From Ophiura sarsii (lineage: Eukaryota; Echinodermata; Ophiuroidea; Amphilepidida; Ophiuridae): a DNA stretch of 64,000 nt. The position numbers were made by a program, and so were the translations under genes. Shown here one piece after another: positions 46,540-57,730 of this stretch. Under the pieces are notes generated by a model that was given only the letters and a program-made list of their open reading frames with translations, did not search any database and had not been told where the DNA came from. Where the stretch lies: the NCBI GenBank assembly GCA_035610835.1, contig CM069442.1, forward strand, positions 64,023,431 to 64,087,430. Direction: 5' to 3'. Numbering within the stretch: the first letter of the stretch is position 1; every line of letters starts with the position of its first letter.

Positions 46540-48597
46540 TTTAAATAAAATAGCTTTTTGGCTTTACAATTGTGCAGGACTAATAATAATTGTCCATTAT
46601 CTAGTCTCATGTCAAAGTTCCACAAATAAATGTCCAGCTATCCAACAACTGCAATTCCTACTTTTTACCGATTTTGTCCTTTTCACAGTTACATTACATG
46701 TAGCGTTTTACTTTAGTTTAAGCAGGCAGTCAGCATGAGCATACAAAGCATTGTATCATTGCTGATCATTCACACAAGTCGAGACTCTAACTGGTCTGAC
46801 AGTGACAGTTGTTCAATTCACAACACACGATTCATCTTGGTTTTCTTGGATCATCTCTCATGCCTTGTTCGATGTAGTCCTTTATGAAAAAATAACATTA
46901 AATGTCCACACTCAGCACTGCAAATCCATTTAAAAATCTCTTAGTCTTAGATTCTCAATCAAGTTTCTCACCGATTTAAAGCAGCGCGCCGCTGGTCGTG
47001 TTAGTGTGATCACACAATTTTAACATAATTTCCAATCATGATTTATCCCAAAAAAATGATTTTAACTTCCATTCCAACTCATCATGCTGTGCATGCATGA
47101 ATTAAATGAACAATTATTTTACAATAAATAATATGACAATGAGTTAGATTAGAAGTTGTTGACTTGTTGTTGAAACTGAGAAGACACAAAAAACACCCTC
47201 AACTCAAAGTTACAATGTATGTGACAGTGATGTGCAGTGCATGATTAATGAAATCAGCCAGTGAATGTTGTTGATCATTGATGTTGATTACTAGTAGGAT
47301 ACTAGTCTACTACTAGTTAACTAGTAGTAGTACATGTAGTACTACTGCACTGCTGTGCATGCCTCCTGCGGACTGCTTTCATACGCAAGCATGATAAGAT
47401 TTAAGACAAGTAGTAGCAGTACCAGTGTTTATATTATACGATAGCTTCTTTTCTCAGGTTATTTTGGACTGTAGAAGAAATTGTGGTGCATTTCACCAAA
47501 AAAGCACAGCATGTCAAGTCAGTCAGCTGTCGGTACAACTCGGTCCACTCCATGCACCATTTCAACTTGCTCGGACTCTCGTTCAATCAATCAATCAACA
47601 AGTAAACATTGCAAAACTTACTTCACAGAGCCAAAATTCATCTTGAACTAAGTGGCTAAGCTAAAGGACATCATGGCTTCTGCTACCGATCATGACCACT
47701 TTCACATCGCAACTTTACACAGTACCCTGTAGCTTCCAGAAACTTGTCAAAACTTCAGCTGTCACTTCATCACGTACAGTTTACATGCGATTTCGTACAG
47801 GCAAAGAAAATGGCGATTCCCACACGGAGTCTGTCCGTCCCATGGTGCATTTCGTCGTTGGGCTGGGCGACAATTTACTCTTCGGCAGATTAGAGACGAG
47901 GTTTTGAGGAAACTCGTGCGGTTCTTGGTTTTTTCGGTTTGACCCAGAACTAAAACACCAAGTCACCGCGGACGACAGTGGGTCGAATAAATCAAAATAA
48001 GTTATTTCTCAACTCAAACATTAAGAAATTGTTGGACGAATAAAAAACTAACAACTCAAGTCAAACAAATTGCTAATGATACAGGGTGTCCCAAAAGTTC
48101 ACATTTAAAAGGAATTTTGAATTTACCAAGTATTTTAAAAGGTATAAAGCTAAAGCCTTATTTCGCCGTTAAAAAATTCGTATTACACACCTGAAAACAT
48201 ATTTGGTCCCATCCAATGGATGGGGACATTTTTTAGAATTATGTTGATACCAAATGATTACGGTGAAGTGTGAAGTACACTAGTACAGGGTATGACGGTT
48301 TGGGGAAATGACGGGAAGCATTCAATTTGGCTAATATAATGAAAGTTCCAGTTTCCCGTTTCCCGACTTTGAAAATTGGGAAAGGTTACTGACTAATAGC
48401 CGCGTGGAAAGTGATCACTTACAGATGGAATAATGAAATTGAGTGAAATAATGAATAATGAAATAGACACGAAACATTCAATTTCACGGGTCAGGAAATG
48501 GGTCTATGCATTACATTTTAACTCATAAATGTATTCAACCAATTTCGTGATGCCATGTTCGTAGTGTCATTTTGCAGCCTATATCTGGTTACTAGCG
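46540..48597. promoter_or_regulatory. Possible promoter interval between divergent genes
   Basis: It lies upstream of the candidate minus-strand first exon, and SEC31 lies to the right on the plus strand. A CpG-richer patch at about 47780-47985 includes gcaaagaaaatggcgattcc (a YY1-like core), gtcgttgggctgggcg and caccgcggacgac, unlike the AT-rich background. A palindromic ctagtag-rich patch lies at about 47290-47345. There is no TATA box or transcript evidence. Repeat fragments resembling those at 17.4 kb and 56.1 kb occupy about 48330-48475. Confidence 0.25.
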
Positions 48598-48611
48598 GGA
48601 GTCCGCAGTAG

Positions 48612-49107
48612 CGTGCGCCCGCCCCCCTCCCCCCCCCCCCCCCCCCCCCCACCCCCACTATTGACTCAGTCGGGGGAAACTATATATACTGCCAGTCGGG
48701 GGCTTGGCTGTCGGTAGAGGGTTTTTGTGTGGCGAGGGTGTGTAATCCAAATAGACAAAAATTTGGGACTGCGATTTTTTTTTACTGTGCGAATTTTTTT
48801 GAACATCCACCACCCCCCCCCCCCCCCCCCCCCCCACCCACGTGAAATTATTTCTGATAATTCCATNNNNNNNNNNNNNNNNNNNNNNNNNNNNNNNNNN
48901 NNNNNNNNNNNNNNNNNNNNNNNNNNNNNNNNNNNNNNNNNNNNNNNNNNNNNNNNNNNNNNNNNNCCTTTCTTTTCATCTTTCCTTTTCCCTTTCTTTC
49001 CCCTTCCCTTCCTTTTTTTTTTCTCCGAAAATCATTGGGGGGGCCCGTGCCCCCCCCCCCCCCCCCCCCCCCCCACCCTCCCGTGCCCCTATGACGCTAC
49101 GCCACTG
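48612..49107. mobile_element. hAT-like fragment around the assembly gap
   Basis: The left side has cgcagtagcgtgcgcccgcc and the right side has gacgctacgccactg, which fit inverted CAGTGGCGTAGC-type hAT termini as seen intact at 56280-56385. C tracts of 22, 23 and 25 nt lie inside. The 100-N gap prevents checking the interior. Confidence 0.4.
48867..48966. other. Assembly gap, 100 N
   Basis: Exactly 100 unresolved bases, the usual placeholder for a gap of unknown size. C homopolymers (48813-48835 and 49050-49074) lie close on both sides and are a likely cause. Reading frames drawn through it are meaningless. Confidence 1.
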
Positions 49108-49130
49108 GGTGGTGTTGACATTTTTGTTGT

Positions 49131-49503
49131 TGAATTAATTTACCTCAGAATTCAAGATGAACATTAAAAATTGCCTTTATTGTTGTTTCTACTTACAAAA
49201 ACACAGCAAAACTTGATTAAAACAATGCCATCGCTATTTATTGAAAAACGCCCTCTATGCAAATATGGTTCGCGTTATTTAACACGCGTGCTGCAGGGGG
49301 ACACTGTCTGACGTAATATGCTGATCTTATGTTACGTAAGATCAGCATTTTTGAATCGACGTTTCGTTGTACAAAGAGGGCTGATTTTCTTAATCTTTAT
49401 AAGTGTAAGTTCATACATGTAATATAATTGTAAAAATATACTAATCCCAGTGTTTTATCATAATTGAGGGCGCAGCCTCCAACACATCTCTTAATGCCCC
49501 TTT
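49131..49503. repeat. Interspersed repeat, copy 2
   Basis: The fuller relative of 44305-44570, ending attgagggcgcagcctccaa then catctcttaatgcccc. It contains a hairpin (atgctgatcttatgttacgt, then aagatcagcat) in its middle. Related ends appear at 29098-29150 and about 50861-50905. Confidence 0.7.
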
Positions 49504-51236
49504 AACCGAGATATGGTTCAGGTGATATTCGTCTCAGGTTCAAGGGGGGGGGGGGGGGGGGGGGGTGCACATTTTTTATAGCCCATGCTGTGCTGAGACT
49601 AATGTTTCAGATTCTGTGTTCGTTGTTATATGGTTCGATCTCGTATTTTCAACTGAGTGAGTGAGTGAAAAGTGAATATTATATATGCCACTTCGGATTT
49701 TTACGACCGTTTATAATTCCATGTGCTCAGTATGGACGGTACGATCGAGCATCGGCATTTGGAGCAGTGACCCCCGGCCTAGTCTACCCAATCGGATTAG
49801 GGTTAGGGTGATGGGTGGGGTAGGGAGTGGGCTCGACACTCTACCACCATATCAACCAAAGCTACTTTGGTGGTTAACGCAATAGAGGGCGCTATTGAAC
49901 CATAGCAGCATAAATGCAGACGACGGTGGCTACGAACGGCCGTTACTTTTGAATTTCCGTTGGTTTCAATGTAACAACGGATTTTGATTATATGACCCCA
50001 TAAAATTCATCATAGGTTAGAAGAAAATTTTTCCAATCCAAAACCGTTCGGGATGGCTAATCATCCCAATTGTAAATGCTATTTTTTGAATTTAAACCGT
50101 TGTTAAGCGGTCGTCCCATTCACTTGATCAGGTAACCTCGTTCGCATATTTTAACCTGAATACTCGTGAATACGCCTATGTCCAGCGTCGTCTGCATAAA
50201 TGCATAGCAGGCGCGCCAGACACCCGCCGCCGTTAGTCAGTCTCGGAAATTGTAGCTTTATTAGTGTAGAAATTGTATATTATTAACAACATTTGATGCC
50301 TTTATGGAATCAAGCGTATAGGTATACACATACAGCATAATACATATGTGACCTGGCACCACAAAATGAGGAAGGGGGCACAGAGAGATTTCACAAATAA
50401 ATGAAATTCAATATTTTCACATTGTTTAGATAGATGATATACATAGAAACCATCTCATGTAAGATTTCTTCAACAAAAAAATCAGTAAAAATGAAAAATA
50501 AAGACATTTTCTCAGCATTTCTGAAGGTATATTAGTGCTTTTCACTCTTTTGTATTTTGGTTAAAAGTCACCACCAACTGAAACAGGGAGGTCATGACTA
50601 AGCATCACGTAACAAGCCACGGGAAGTCTTCGTGGTGATTTTGAATAAACATGAAACAAAAAGCCATTTGTGGCCTTTAGATGAATATGGGTAGTTTCGA
50701 TGTGATTACATAGAATCTCAAAATGATAGCAAATTCAAGAATTTCAAATGAAATACTGCAAATTAAGCTCTATAATTTTGGGTGGTAGTTAGTATAAGCA
50801 TTACGTATATATGTGAAAAACCCACAGAATTATAAATCTATGGAAACACTTCTGAACAAATTGAGGGCTCCCTCCATGAAGGATCTTTAATAGTGTCCCT
50901 TTAAGTAGCTAAAAATAAAAAATGATTTTTTTTTCTTCACATTTTCAGAATGTAGATGTCCTCAGGTTTAAAATGACACCAAAGTTGTTATAATAGGCCA
51001 CATCAAAGTGAAATTATGATGAATTGAAGTTAATCACCGCCGCGCTGAATTATTGAATTGGAGAAAAAGGCCTTCAAAGTCAGTGAAGCTTATCTTCATT
51101 TGGCTCTCCAAAATATTCTGTCAACACTTAATCGAAAGATTGTTTATGCCAAAGACCTCTTATATTAAACGGTCTGTCATTGGTTTGGGATTTTACAGGG
51201 TTCAGACTACTGCTCCGGAAAGCCCGGCCCTGACCT
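49504..51236. other. Non-coding, no gene seen
   Basis: A G22 tract lies at 49544-49565. At about 49795 there is ggattagggttagggtg, a short telomere-like stretch. The rest is AT-rich with no supported exon. Confidence 0.35.
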
Positions 51237-54200
51237 TTAAAGGTATATTATGTGATCTTTCCAGGGAACGCCCTCAACATCGAAAAAAAATAGAATGCAG
51301 ATTTTCTTGCAGATTTACATTTCTGATCATAAATCATGCATACATTCCAAGTTACAGGGCGATACGATTCTTAAGACTGGGTTGCTGTAAATATCAAAGA
51401 AGTGGTGGCAGACTTTAAAATATCAATTTCCTTTAAACTTTGCACATGTTTAGACCTTTGGTCAACATGTATATATTTGGTTAAAAAAATATCAATATAC
51501 CTTTGGTTGCCATGGCAACGGCCAATATAGGAATTTACCCAATTTTCACTATTTTTACCCATTTCACAACTTTAAAAAGCTTAAATATTAGGTCATATTT
51601 CTGTATGAAGAATATGCATTACAGTCCCCTTTTTTCCTACAGTGATGCAACCAACCTTGTCCTTTCCAAAAATGATATAAACATTAACATGCATCTTTTC
51701 AATGTGGGTGAAACCATTTTGTAGAATAGGGGTGTTTTAATTAATTTAAATTATGCAAAAAGTGATGGTCGTAAAAATGAAATAACCCCCAAAGTAGCAG
51801 ATTTTTTTAATTAGCTTTTTCAGGGTTAATAGACAAGATGTTGGTCTATATGTTTCAAGAAAAAAAAGTGTTGGTAATTGTTGTACTGGAGAGCAGTGTT
51901 GCCAGAAACTGTGCACTTTTTCGGTTTATTGACATTTAATTCATTGTGGAAAATAGGGATTTTGAGGATTAACTTTCATAGAAAATCCTGATAACGATTG
52001 ATATACGTTCAAATAATATTTGTATCAATTCAGCATTAAGTGGGACATGATTTGAAAGTATTTAAACAACAGCGTTGCCAGAATAAACGCCCTCAGCGAA
52101 GCTGTTGCTCATAACCTTTAGTAGGTCATATTAGTCGGGTATGTACAGGGGGGTTCATGTGCACCTCCCCCAGTTCTCAACCAAACCAGCTTTTGTGGGT
52201 GTCTTCTAGGATCCTTAAACACATTTTAGATGTTATTAAGAGTGAAACAAAAAACCGGATGCTCTCCAGTTATCCAAGATGGCGTCCAAAATGGCCGTCA
52301 AAACTGGTCAAATCTCATAAAATGACATAATAGCAATCAAATTGTATGGTGAAAGTATAGTTTTAATAGTGGGATGCATGTAATAGACCACTAGACACTC
52401 ATATCCGGAACTTTTGCCTTTTTAACACACCTTAGTCCAAGATGGCCGTCAAAATGGCCGCCAAAAATGGTAAAATTTCATATATTGGCATATAAACCAA
52501 CATGTATGATTATAATATAGTTTTAACAATTGGATGTATGTATTAGACCACTAAAAACTCATATCTAATATTTTTGATTTGTTAACATACATTAAAACCA
52601 AAATGGCCGCCAAATTAACGGCCAAAAATGATCAAAAATCCATAAAATGCATAATATCAACCGAAATGTATGATACAAAATATAGTTCAAAATCCAAAAA
52701 GGCTGCCAAAATGGCCCCCAAAATGGCTGCAAAAATTGTCAAATTCCATAAAATGGGATAATATTAACCTAAATGTATGATAAAAATATAGTTTTAATGA
52801 TGGGATGAATGTATAAGACCACTAGTAACTCATATCTAGTATTTTTGCTCTGTTTACATACTTAAAAATCCAAAGTGGCCCCCAAAATGGGTCCCAAAAT
52901 GACAGAACAAATTGTCGAAATTCCATAAAATGGTATAATATCAACCAAAATGTATGATGAAAGTATAGTTTTAACATTGGGATGTATGCATTAGACGGGG
53001 CATTAGAACACTAGTAACTTATATCCAGTATATTTGCATTGTAATAACATACTTTAAATCCTAGATGGCCACCAAGATGTCCGCTGTATATGTAAAAATA
53101 GTCTATATGAGTGAATGATAATCCACAATAGATATTGTAAGAGTGTATATTACATCACATTCACCAAATTGTATGTTCTAAACTGCTAAGCTATTGCTTT
53201 TAGATATATAAGGCCCACCTCTGTGACAATTTTGATTCTGTATCACTTTCCAAAATGGCTTCTAGAATGGATAAAAAAAAAATTATGGTTCGGGAACCAA
53301 TTTGGGGGCCATTTTGGATTTTGAACTGTGTTAACAAATATACTGGATATGAGTTACTAGTGGTCTAACACATACATCCCATCGTTAAAATTATATTTTC
53401 ATTATACATTTCGGTTGATATTACGCTATTTTATGGACTTTTGACTACTTTTGACCATTTTTGGCTACTAATTTGGCGGCAATTTTGGTTTAAAAGTATA
53501 TTATTAACAAAGCAAAAATACTAGATATGAGTTTTTAGTGGTCTAACATATACATCCCATTGTTAGAACTATACTCTAATCATACATGTTGGTTTAAAAT
53601 ATATGCTAAAATATGGAATTTTACCATTTTTGGCGGCCATTTTGGCGGCCATCTTGGATTCAGGTGTGTTAATGAAGCAAATGTTCTTCATATGAGTGTC
53701 TAGTGGTCTAATACATACATCCCACTATGAAAACTATACTTTCACTATACAATTTGATTGCTATCATGTCATTTTATGAGATTTGACCAGTTTGGGGGGG
53801 GGGGGGGGGGGGGGGGGGCATTTTGGACGCCATCTTGGATATCTGGAGAGCATCAGGTTTTTTCACTGTTTACATCTAAAATGTGACTCTAAAATACACC
53901 CCAACATAGTTGGTTTGGTTTAGTACTGGGGGTGGTGCACATGAACCCCCTGTACATACCCCTGACTAGGGCTATAATCTGGGTCACACTAGATGTTACC
54001 ACCAAACTAGGCTAAAAGACGGGTTACAGGGAACAGTGTTGCAACATTGTTTTATTTTGTATCCATTTATACTGTTATATGTTTAAATACTGTAGTCCAG
54101 GACCAAAATAAAATGTTTGGTATAAAAAGTCACTTACCGAATTCCATGTATATCAACTATTATAGACCTTTATCAAGGTTTACATTAAAAAATCATGTCT

Positions 54201-54695
54201 CTGGCAACACTGACTGCCTCTAATGCCATTTTAGTATTTTTTTCCTCTTCATTTCAACATTCATTTCATGTATTCTATCATAAATATGACCAATTTGGTA
54301 TATAATTTGTCAATTAAGACTTCCTTTTGTATAATATTTGGCCATTCGTTGCGGTATTTTTCAGCCAAAGTGCTAACTTTCCGGCAACACTGTTTCCGTG
54401 CACTTGAAATACCAAAACATTTTATTCAATGTTAATGTAGATTGAGATCTAATCTACCAATTATGAAAGTGGCATTATCCACAAAGTGCCACTTTCGGCT
54501 TTATAGCCCCATTAAATACCCCATTTTTCGCTATGAGAAAATATGATGAAAACACCCCTATTTGAAATAATGGTTTGATCCAAAATGTAACACACACTTA
54601 CATTTTAGAATCGTATCGCTCTGTAACTTGGAATGTATGTATGATCTATGATCGGAAATGTAAATCTGCAAGAAAATCTACTTTCTAAAAAAAAA
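51237..54695. mobile_element. Foldback element 3, about 3.5 kb, with MITE-family ends
   Basis: The left end (tttaaaggtatattatgtga, then cagattttcttgcagattta) and the right end (gtaacttggaatgtatgtat, then aaatctgcaagaaaatctac) are the two arms of the 'TATGTGATCTTT' MITE family in opposite orientation. Inside, the arms continue to match: gcagtgttgccagaaactg (about 51893) with the inverse of ccggcaacactgtttccg (about 54382), and ggttcatgtgcacctccccc (about 52152) with the inverse of gtgcacatgaaccccc (about 53935). Each arm then has tandem units of about 160-270 bp with aaaatggccgccaaaatgg-like text and ccactagtaactcatatc. The centre is near 53080-53250. The far right end is truncated. No coding frame. 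Confidence 0.8.
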
Positions 54696-54779
54696 TGGTC
54701 ACATGTTGTTTACGGTTAATAATTTCGCAGCCGGGCCGTAAAAAGTGAATGTATGGAGTTTACTTAATTTTCTATTTAC

Positions 54780-55095
54780 TTTCTTTGAATCACCCTAGAG
54801 TCCGACTAGACGAACCAATTACGCATGCGTATACATATTCACTTACAATTTTGTTGCATGATGGGAAGGTATCTGTCGCTGTTTCTGCCACGTTGATCTA
54901 CGTGTACCGGTGGATTGACAAGCTGTTAAACAGCACGGATTCGTGTAGAAAACGTCTACAGAGATAATTCTCCTTTCATATCATAATCATATGAGGATTC
55001 TTCCATCGATCTAATTTAATCTAATTTTGATTCAACGCATTTGAAGGGTTGTAAAGTGGTGAGTATGTTTGATATATTAAATCAATATGGCGGAA
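54780..55095 (+). promoter_or_regulatory. Candidate SEC31 promoter and 5' untranslated exon
   Basis: Just past foldback 3 there is gaaccaattacgcatgcgta (a CCAAT box beside an NRF1-like palindrome) and CpG-containing sequence. A plausible 5' splice donor, gtggtgagtatg, lies at about 55057, and caatatggcggaaatg (YY1-like) at about 55083. The SEC31 ATG exon at 59309 begins with a splice acceptor, so an upstream untranslated exon must exist; this is the best candidate seen. The intron would be about 4.2 kb. Confidence 0.3.
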
Positions 55096-56279
55096 ATGAA
55101 TATATTTTGTCTTTTGATAATTCATCAATCAAGACATGATGATAATATCATGTCTTCATGATTATTGATGTTAAAATTGGTGTGTTTTGTTCTCTATTTT
55201 TGGCACATGTATGATCTATATTAAGACTTAAGAAACGATGTGTTTTGTAATACTATGAGATTCCAATGCACTGTAGTGCAACAGTACAGACTACCCTTCC
55301 CTTTTCAGTTTATTTTTCAATGGACAATTTTAGCTTGAAACCTTTTATTAGCTTATAAGTTTTAGCTCTGAATCTAGCAAAAAGCTGCAGTGCAATTAAT
55401 TATACATCTTACAACAGGCTATATCTTGCCTCACGTCCCGTGCGGAATAAACCGTGTATAGCTACAGCATATCTTAATTGGTTTGACTTTGAGCATGCGC
55501 ACTTGAGTTACGGGACGTCTCTAGCAAGACATTGCCATTACAACATCACTGACATGCTTCAAGTAATTGCTAATATTATAGCGTCGGCAGAGAACTTAGA
55601 ACTTTTTAAAATAGGCTATGGGATGCACGCGCGATTGGGCGGGGACATTCAATAATTCATGTCATGACCCGTAGATTATATTAGGCTAGAATGTAATTTC
55701 TAGTTTCCCGTTTCCCTACTGACCCAACTTTTCAGTTTTACCAAAACTTTCATTATTTTGTGCAAAATTAAATTTTCTGACAAACTTGAATAAAAATCAA
55801 AACTTTTAGTGGCTCAAAATACCAAGGATACCTTCCTGTTGATTTAAGGGATTTTTATGGCAGTGGTGTCATGGTATATGGTTGATAATGAAATTGTTTG
55901 CATTACCTACTCGGATTTCAGATGTAATTGACGTTGCAATATTTCAGACAGATTTGTTGACATTTTCAATACCACATCTACAAATGCTTCCTTAATTGTT
56001 TTTCAAAGGGTTATTGTGTTAATTAAGGTGTAATTATAAACAAATCAATAAGTAGTTAGTAGTTAACACCCCTTTCAGATGCAATAATGAAATTGAGTGA
56101 AATAATGAATAATGAATAATGAAATAGACCCACTCTTTTAAAAATATGAAACGGGGAAACTGGGAATCATATTTCATTAGCCTTAGATACGATCGGATTA
56201 CGTTGCGTCGCCACTGTTCAAGATAACACTGTTATGTTAGTGTTGTGACGCTGTTCTACAACACTAACTAGTACTACAG
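55096..56279. other. Non-coding with one repeat
   Basis: A segment at about 55695-56165 has cagtttcccgtttccct-like text at the left and aaacggggaaactggga at the right, plus aatgaataatgaaatagac. The same pieces occur at about 48340-48475. It is probably a non-autonomous element of unknown type. Confidence 0.4.
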
Positions 56280-56385
56280 CAGTGGCGTAGCTCAGGGGGG
56301 GGGGGGGCAATGGGAAGTTGGGGCAACCTTTTACGAAAATTTTAGAAATCTTGCCCCCCTGAAAAAAATCCTAGCTACGCCACTG
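56280..56385. mobile_element. Tiny hAT-like MITE
   Basis: The ends CAGTGGCGTAGCTCAGGGGG and ctagctacgccactg are inverted. Flanks are TACTACAG (56272-56279) and TACTACAA (56386-56393), a 7/8 target duplication. It is 106 bp and includes a G13 tract. Confidence 0.8.
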
Positions 56386-56942
56386 TACTACAACAGGTAG
56401 CGAGGTCTACAGATTTGAGGTTTTTGGTTTGGAAATTGGACCCAACAAATTTGATATCATATAATTTATATAAAGCTTAATTCAAGAAAAACACTTTTTG
56501 GTGAAAGTATGAACACTATTAATATTATATTATACCTTATTAATTGGCCGAGTTATGTCAATTTTAAGATGCCAATATTATATCATATGCTGCGTCTGGA
56601 GAATTTGCGCCACCGTGCGCAGGTACGATTAACCTATTCCTATCTGATTGATTACTACTAAGGCCAAAAATAAATAAATATTGTGTTGCCCTCAAGTGCC
56701 AAAAATTAAATTGGTGTCGGTCGTTCGGATTTTTTCTTCTTTTTTTTTCATTTTTTTTTTGTCAAGACAAAAGTGGTATATGCCCGCACTTATAAAACTC
56801 GCCCATTGCTTGTGTGGTAGATTTCGATCACGACAGGAGCATGCGCAGATGCGATTTTTGTGTAAGTGGTCTGTGATTTTGTCAATATTATATTTTTACT
56901 GTGATTTGTTTGTCAATCTGCATTAAATGCAAAAAGTAACAA
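56386..56942. other. Non-coding upstream of tRNA-Asn
   Basis: AT-rich, no exon supported. The right edge holds the tRNA terminator. Confidence 0.4.
56931..56935 (-). terminator. Pol III T-run terminator for tRNA-Asn
   Basis: Five T on the minus strand begin about 7 nt after the tRNA 3' end, as expected for RNA polymerase III termination. Confidence 0.7.
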
Positions 56943-56959
56943 CGCCCCCGGCTGGACTC

Positions 56960-56999
<40 letters not shown>

Positions 57000-57016
57000 A
57001 ATTGCGCCACGGAGGT
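56943..57016 (-). tRNA. tRNA-Asn(GTT)
   Basis: A 74-nt cloverleaf on the minus strand: D stem GCGC/GCGC with loop AATTGGTTA; anticodon stem TTCGG/CCGAA with loop CTGTTAA (anticodon GTT); variable AGGTT; T stem GGTGG/CCAGC with loop TTCGAGT. A box TGGCGCAATTGG and B box GGTTCGAGTCC are intact. The acceptor pairs 6 of 7, with a mismatch at 1-72, and the T stem has one mismatch (50-64). The core is nearly identical to animal tRNA-Asn. The two mismatches leave open that this is a weakened copy. Confidence 0.85.
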
Positions 57017-57364
57017 GATTAGTTACTAGGCTGTTTTGGTTTGTCATGTTCACCCGTACACTTCTCCGTACACTTTCTTGCAAAGTCGGGCATCGTTTTT
57101 TCTCAAATGGTGCTTGCATATTGCCGTTGCTGTCGCCTTTAATACACGTGCTGTCAGTTGAACTTGGAACCAACGTTTACTTTGAACTGTCTATTTTCAA
57201 TAAAAAAATATTCCAATACGGGAAAAAAATCAGAAAAGCTCACAGACAACAAATAAGAACATCATTTTACTCGACCTAGAATTTCAATCAACGTATTTCA
57301 ATCATCGGGAAAACCCGATGATGCGAGTGACGTCATTTAATGAGCTCATTAGCATAATTTATGT

Positions 57365-57730
57365 TGAAGTAAACAATATGCTTGACGAAACCAATATAAT
57401 ACTCACATATTAATATTTCATCCTCATACATCGGAGGATTTCATCAGAATGGCAATGATCCACTTTGGCGCGAAGAAACATCATCTTCAGAGTTTCCAGT
57501 TGGTTTTACTTTTAGAAGTGGATCATATACATGTACGTGACTGAGCAAAAAAGTCCCCTCCTCTCGGTTGAGTGTTCTTCTAAAAGTAAAACCAACTGGC
57601 AACTCTGAAGATGATGTTTCTTCGCGCCAAAGTGGATCATTGCCATTCTGATGAAATCCTCCGATGTATGAGGATGAAATATTAATATGTGAGTATTATA
57701 TTGGTTTCGTCAAGCATATTGTTTACTTCA
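57365..57730. mobile_element. Near-perfect palindrome, 154-bp arms, young MITE
   Basis: The left arm 57365-57518 (TGAAGTAAACAATATGCTTG onward) and right arm 57577-57730 are reverse complements with a single visible mismatch (agtttccag versus agttgccag). They are separated by 58 nt. The 14-mer agcataatttatgt abuts the left arm (57351-57364) and recurs at 57767-57780. The near identity of the arms points to a recent origin or to gene conversion between arms. Confidence 0.85.

Noticed and set aside
48727..49167. 146-codon frame across the gap
   Set aside because: The frame passes through 100 Ns and C homopolymers, so it has no meaning.
51053..51418. 121-codon + strand frame
   Set aside because: More than half lies in the left arm of foldback 3; the remainder has no splice or family support.
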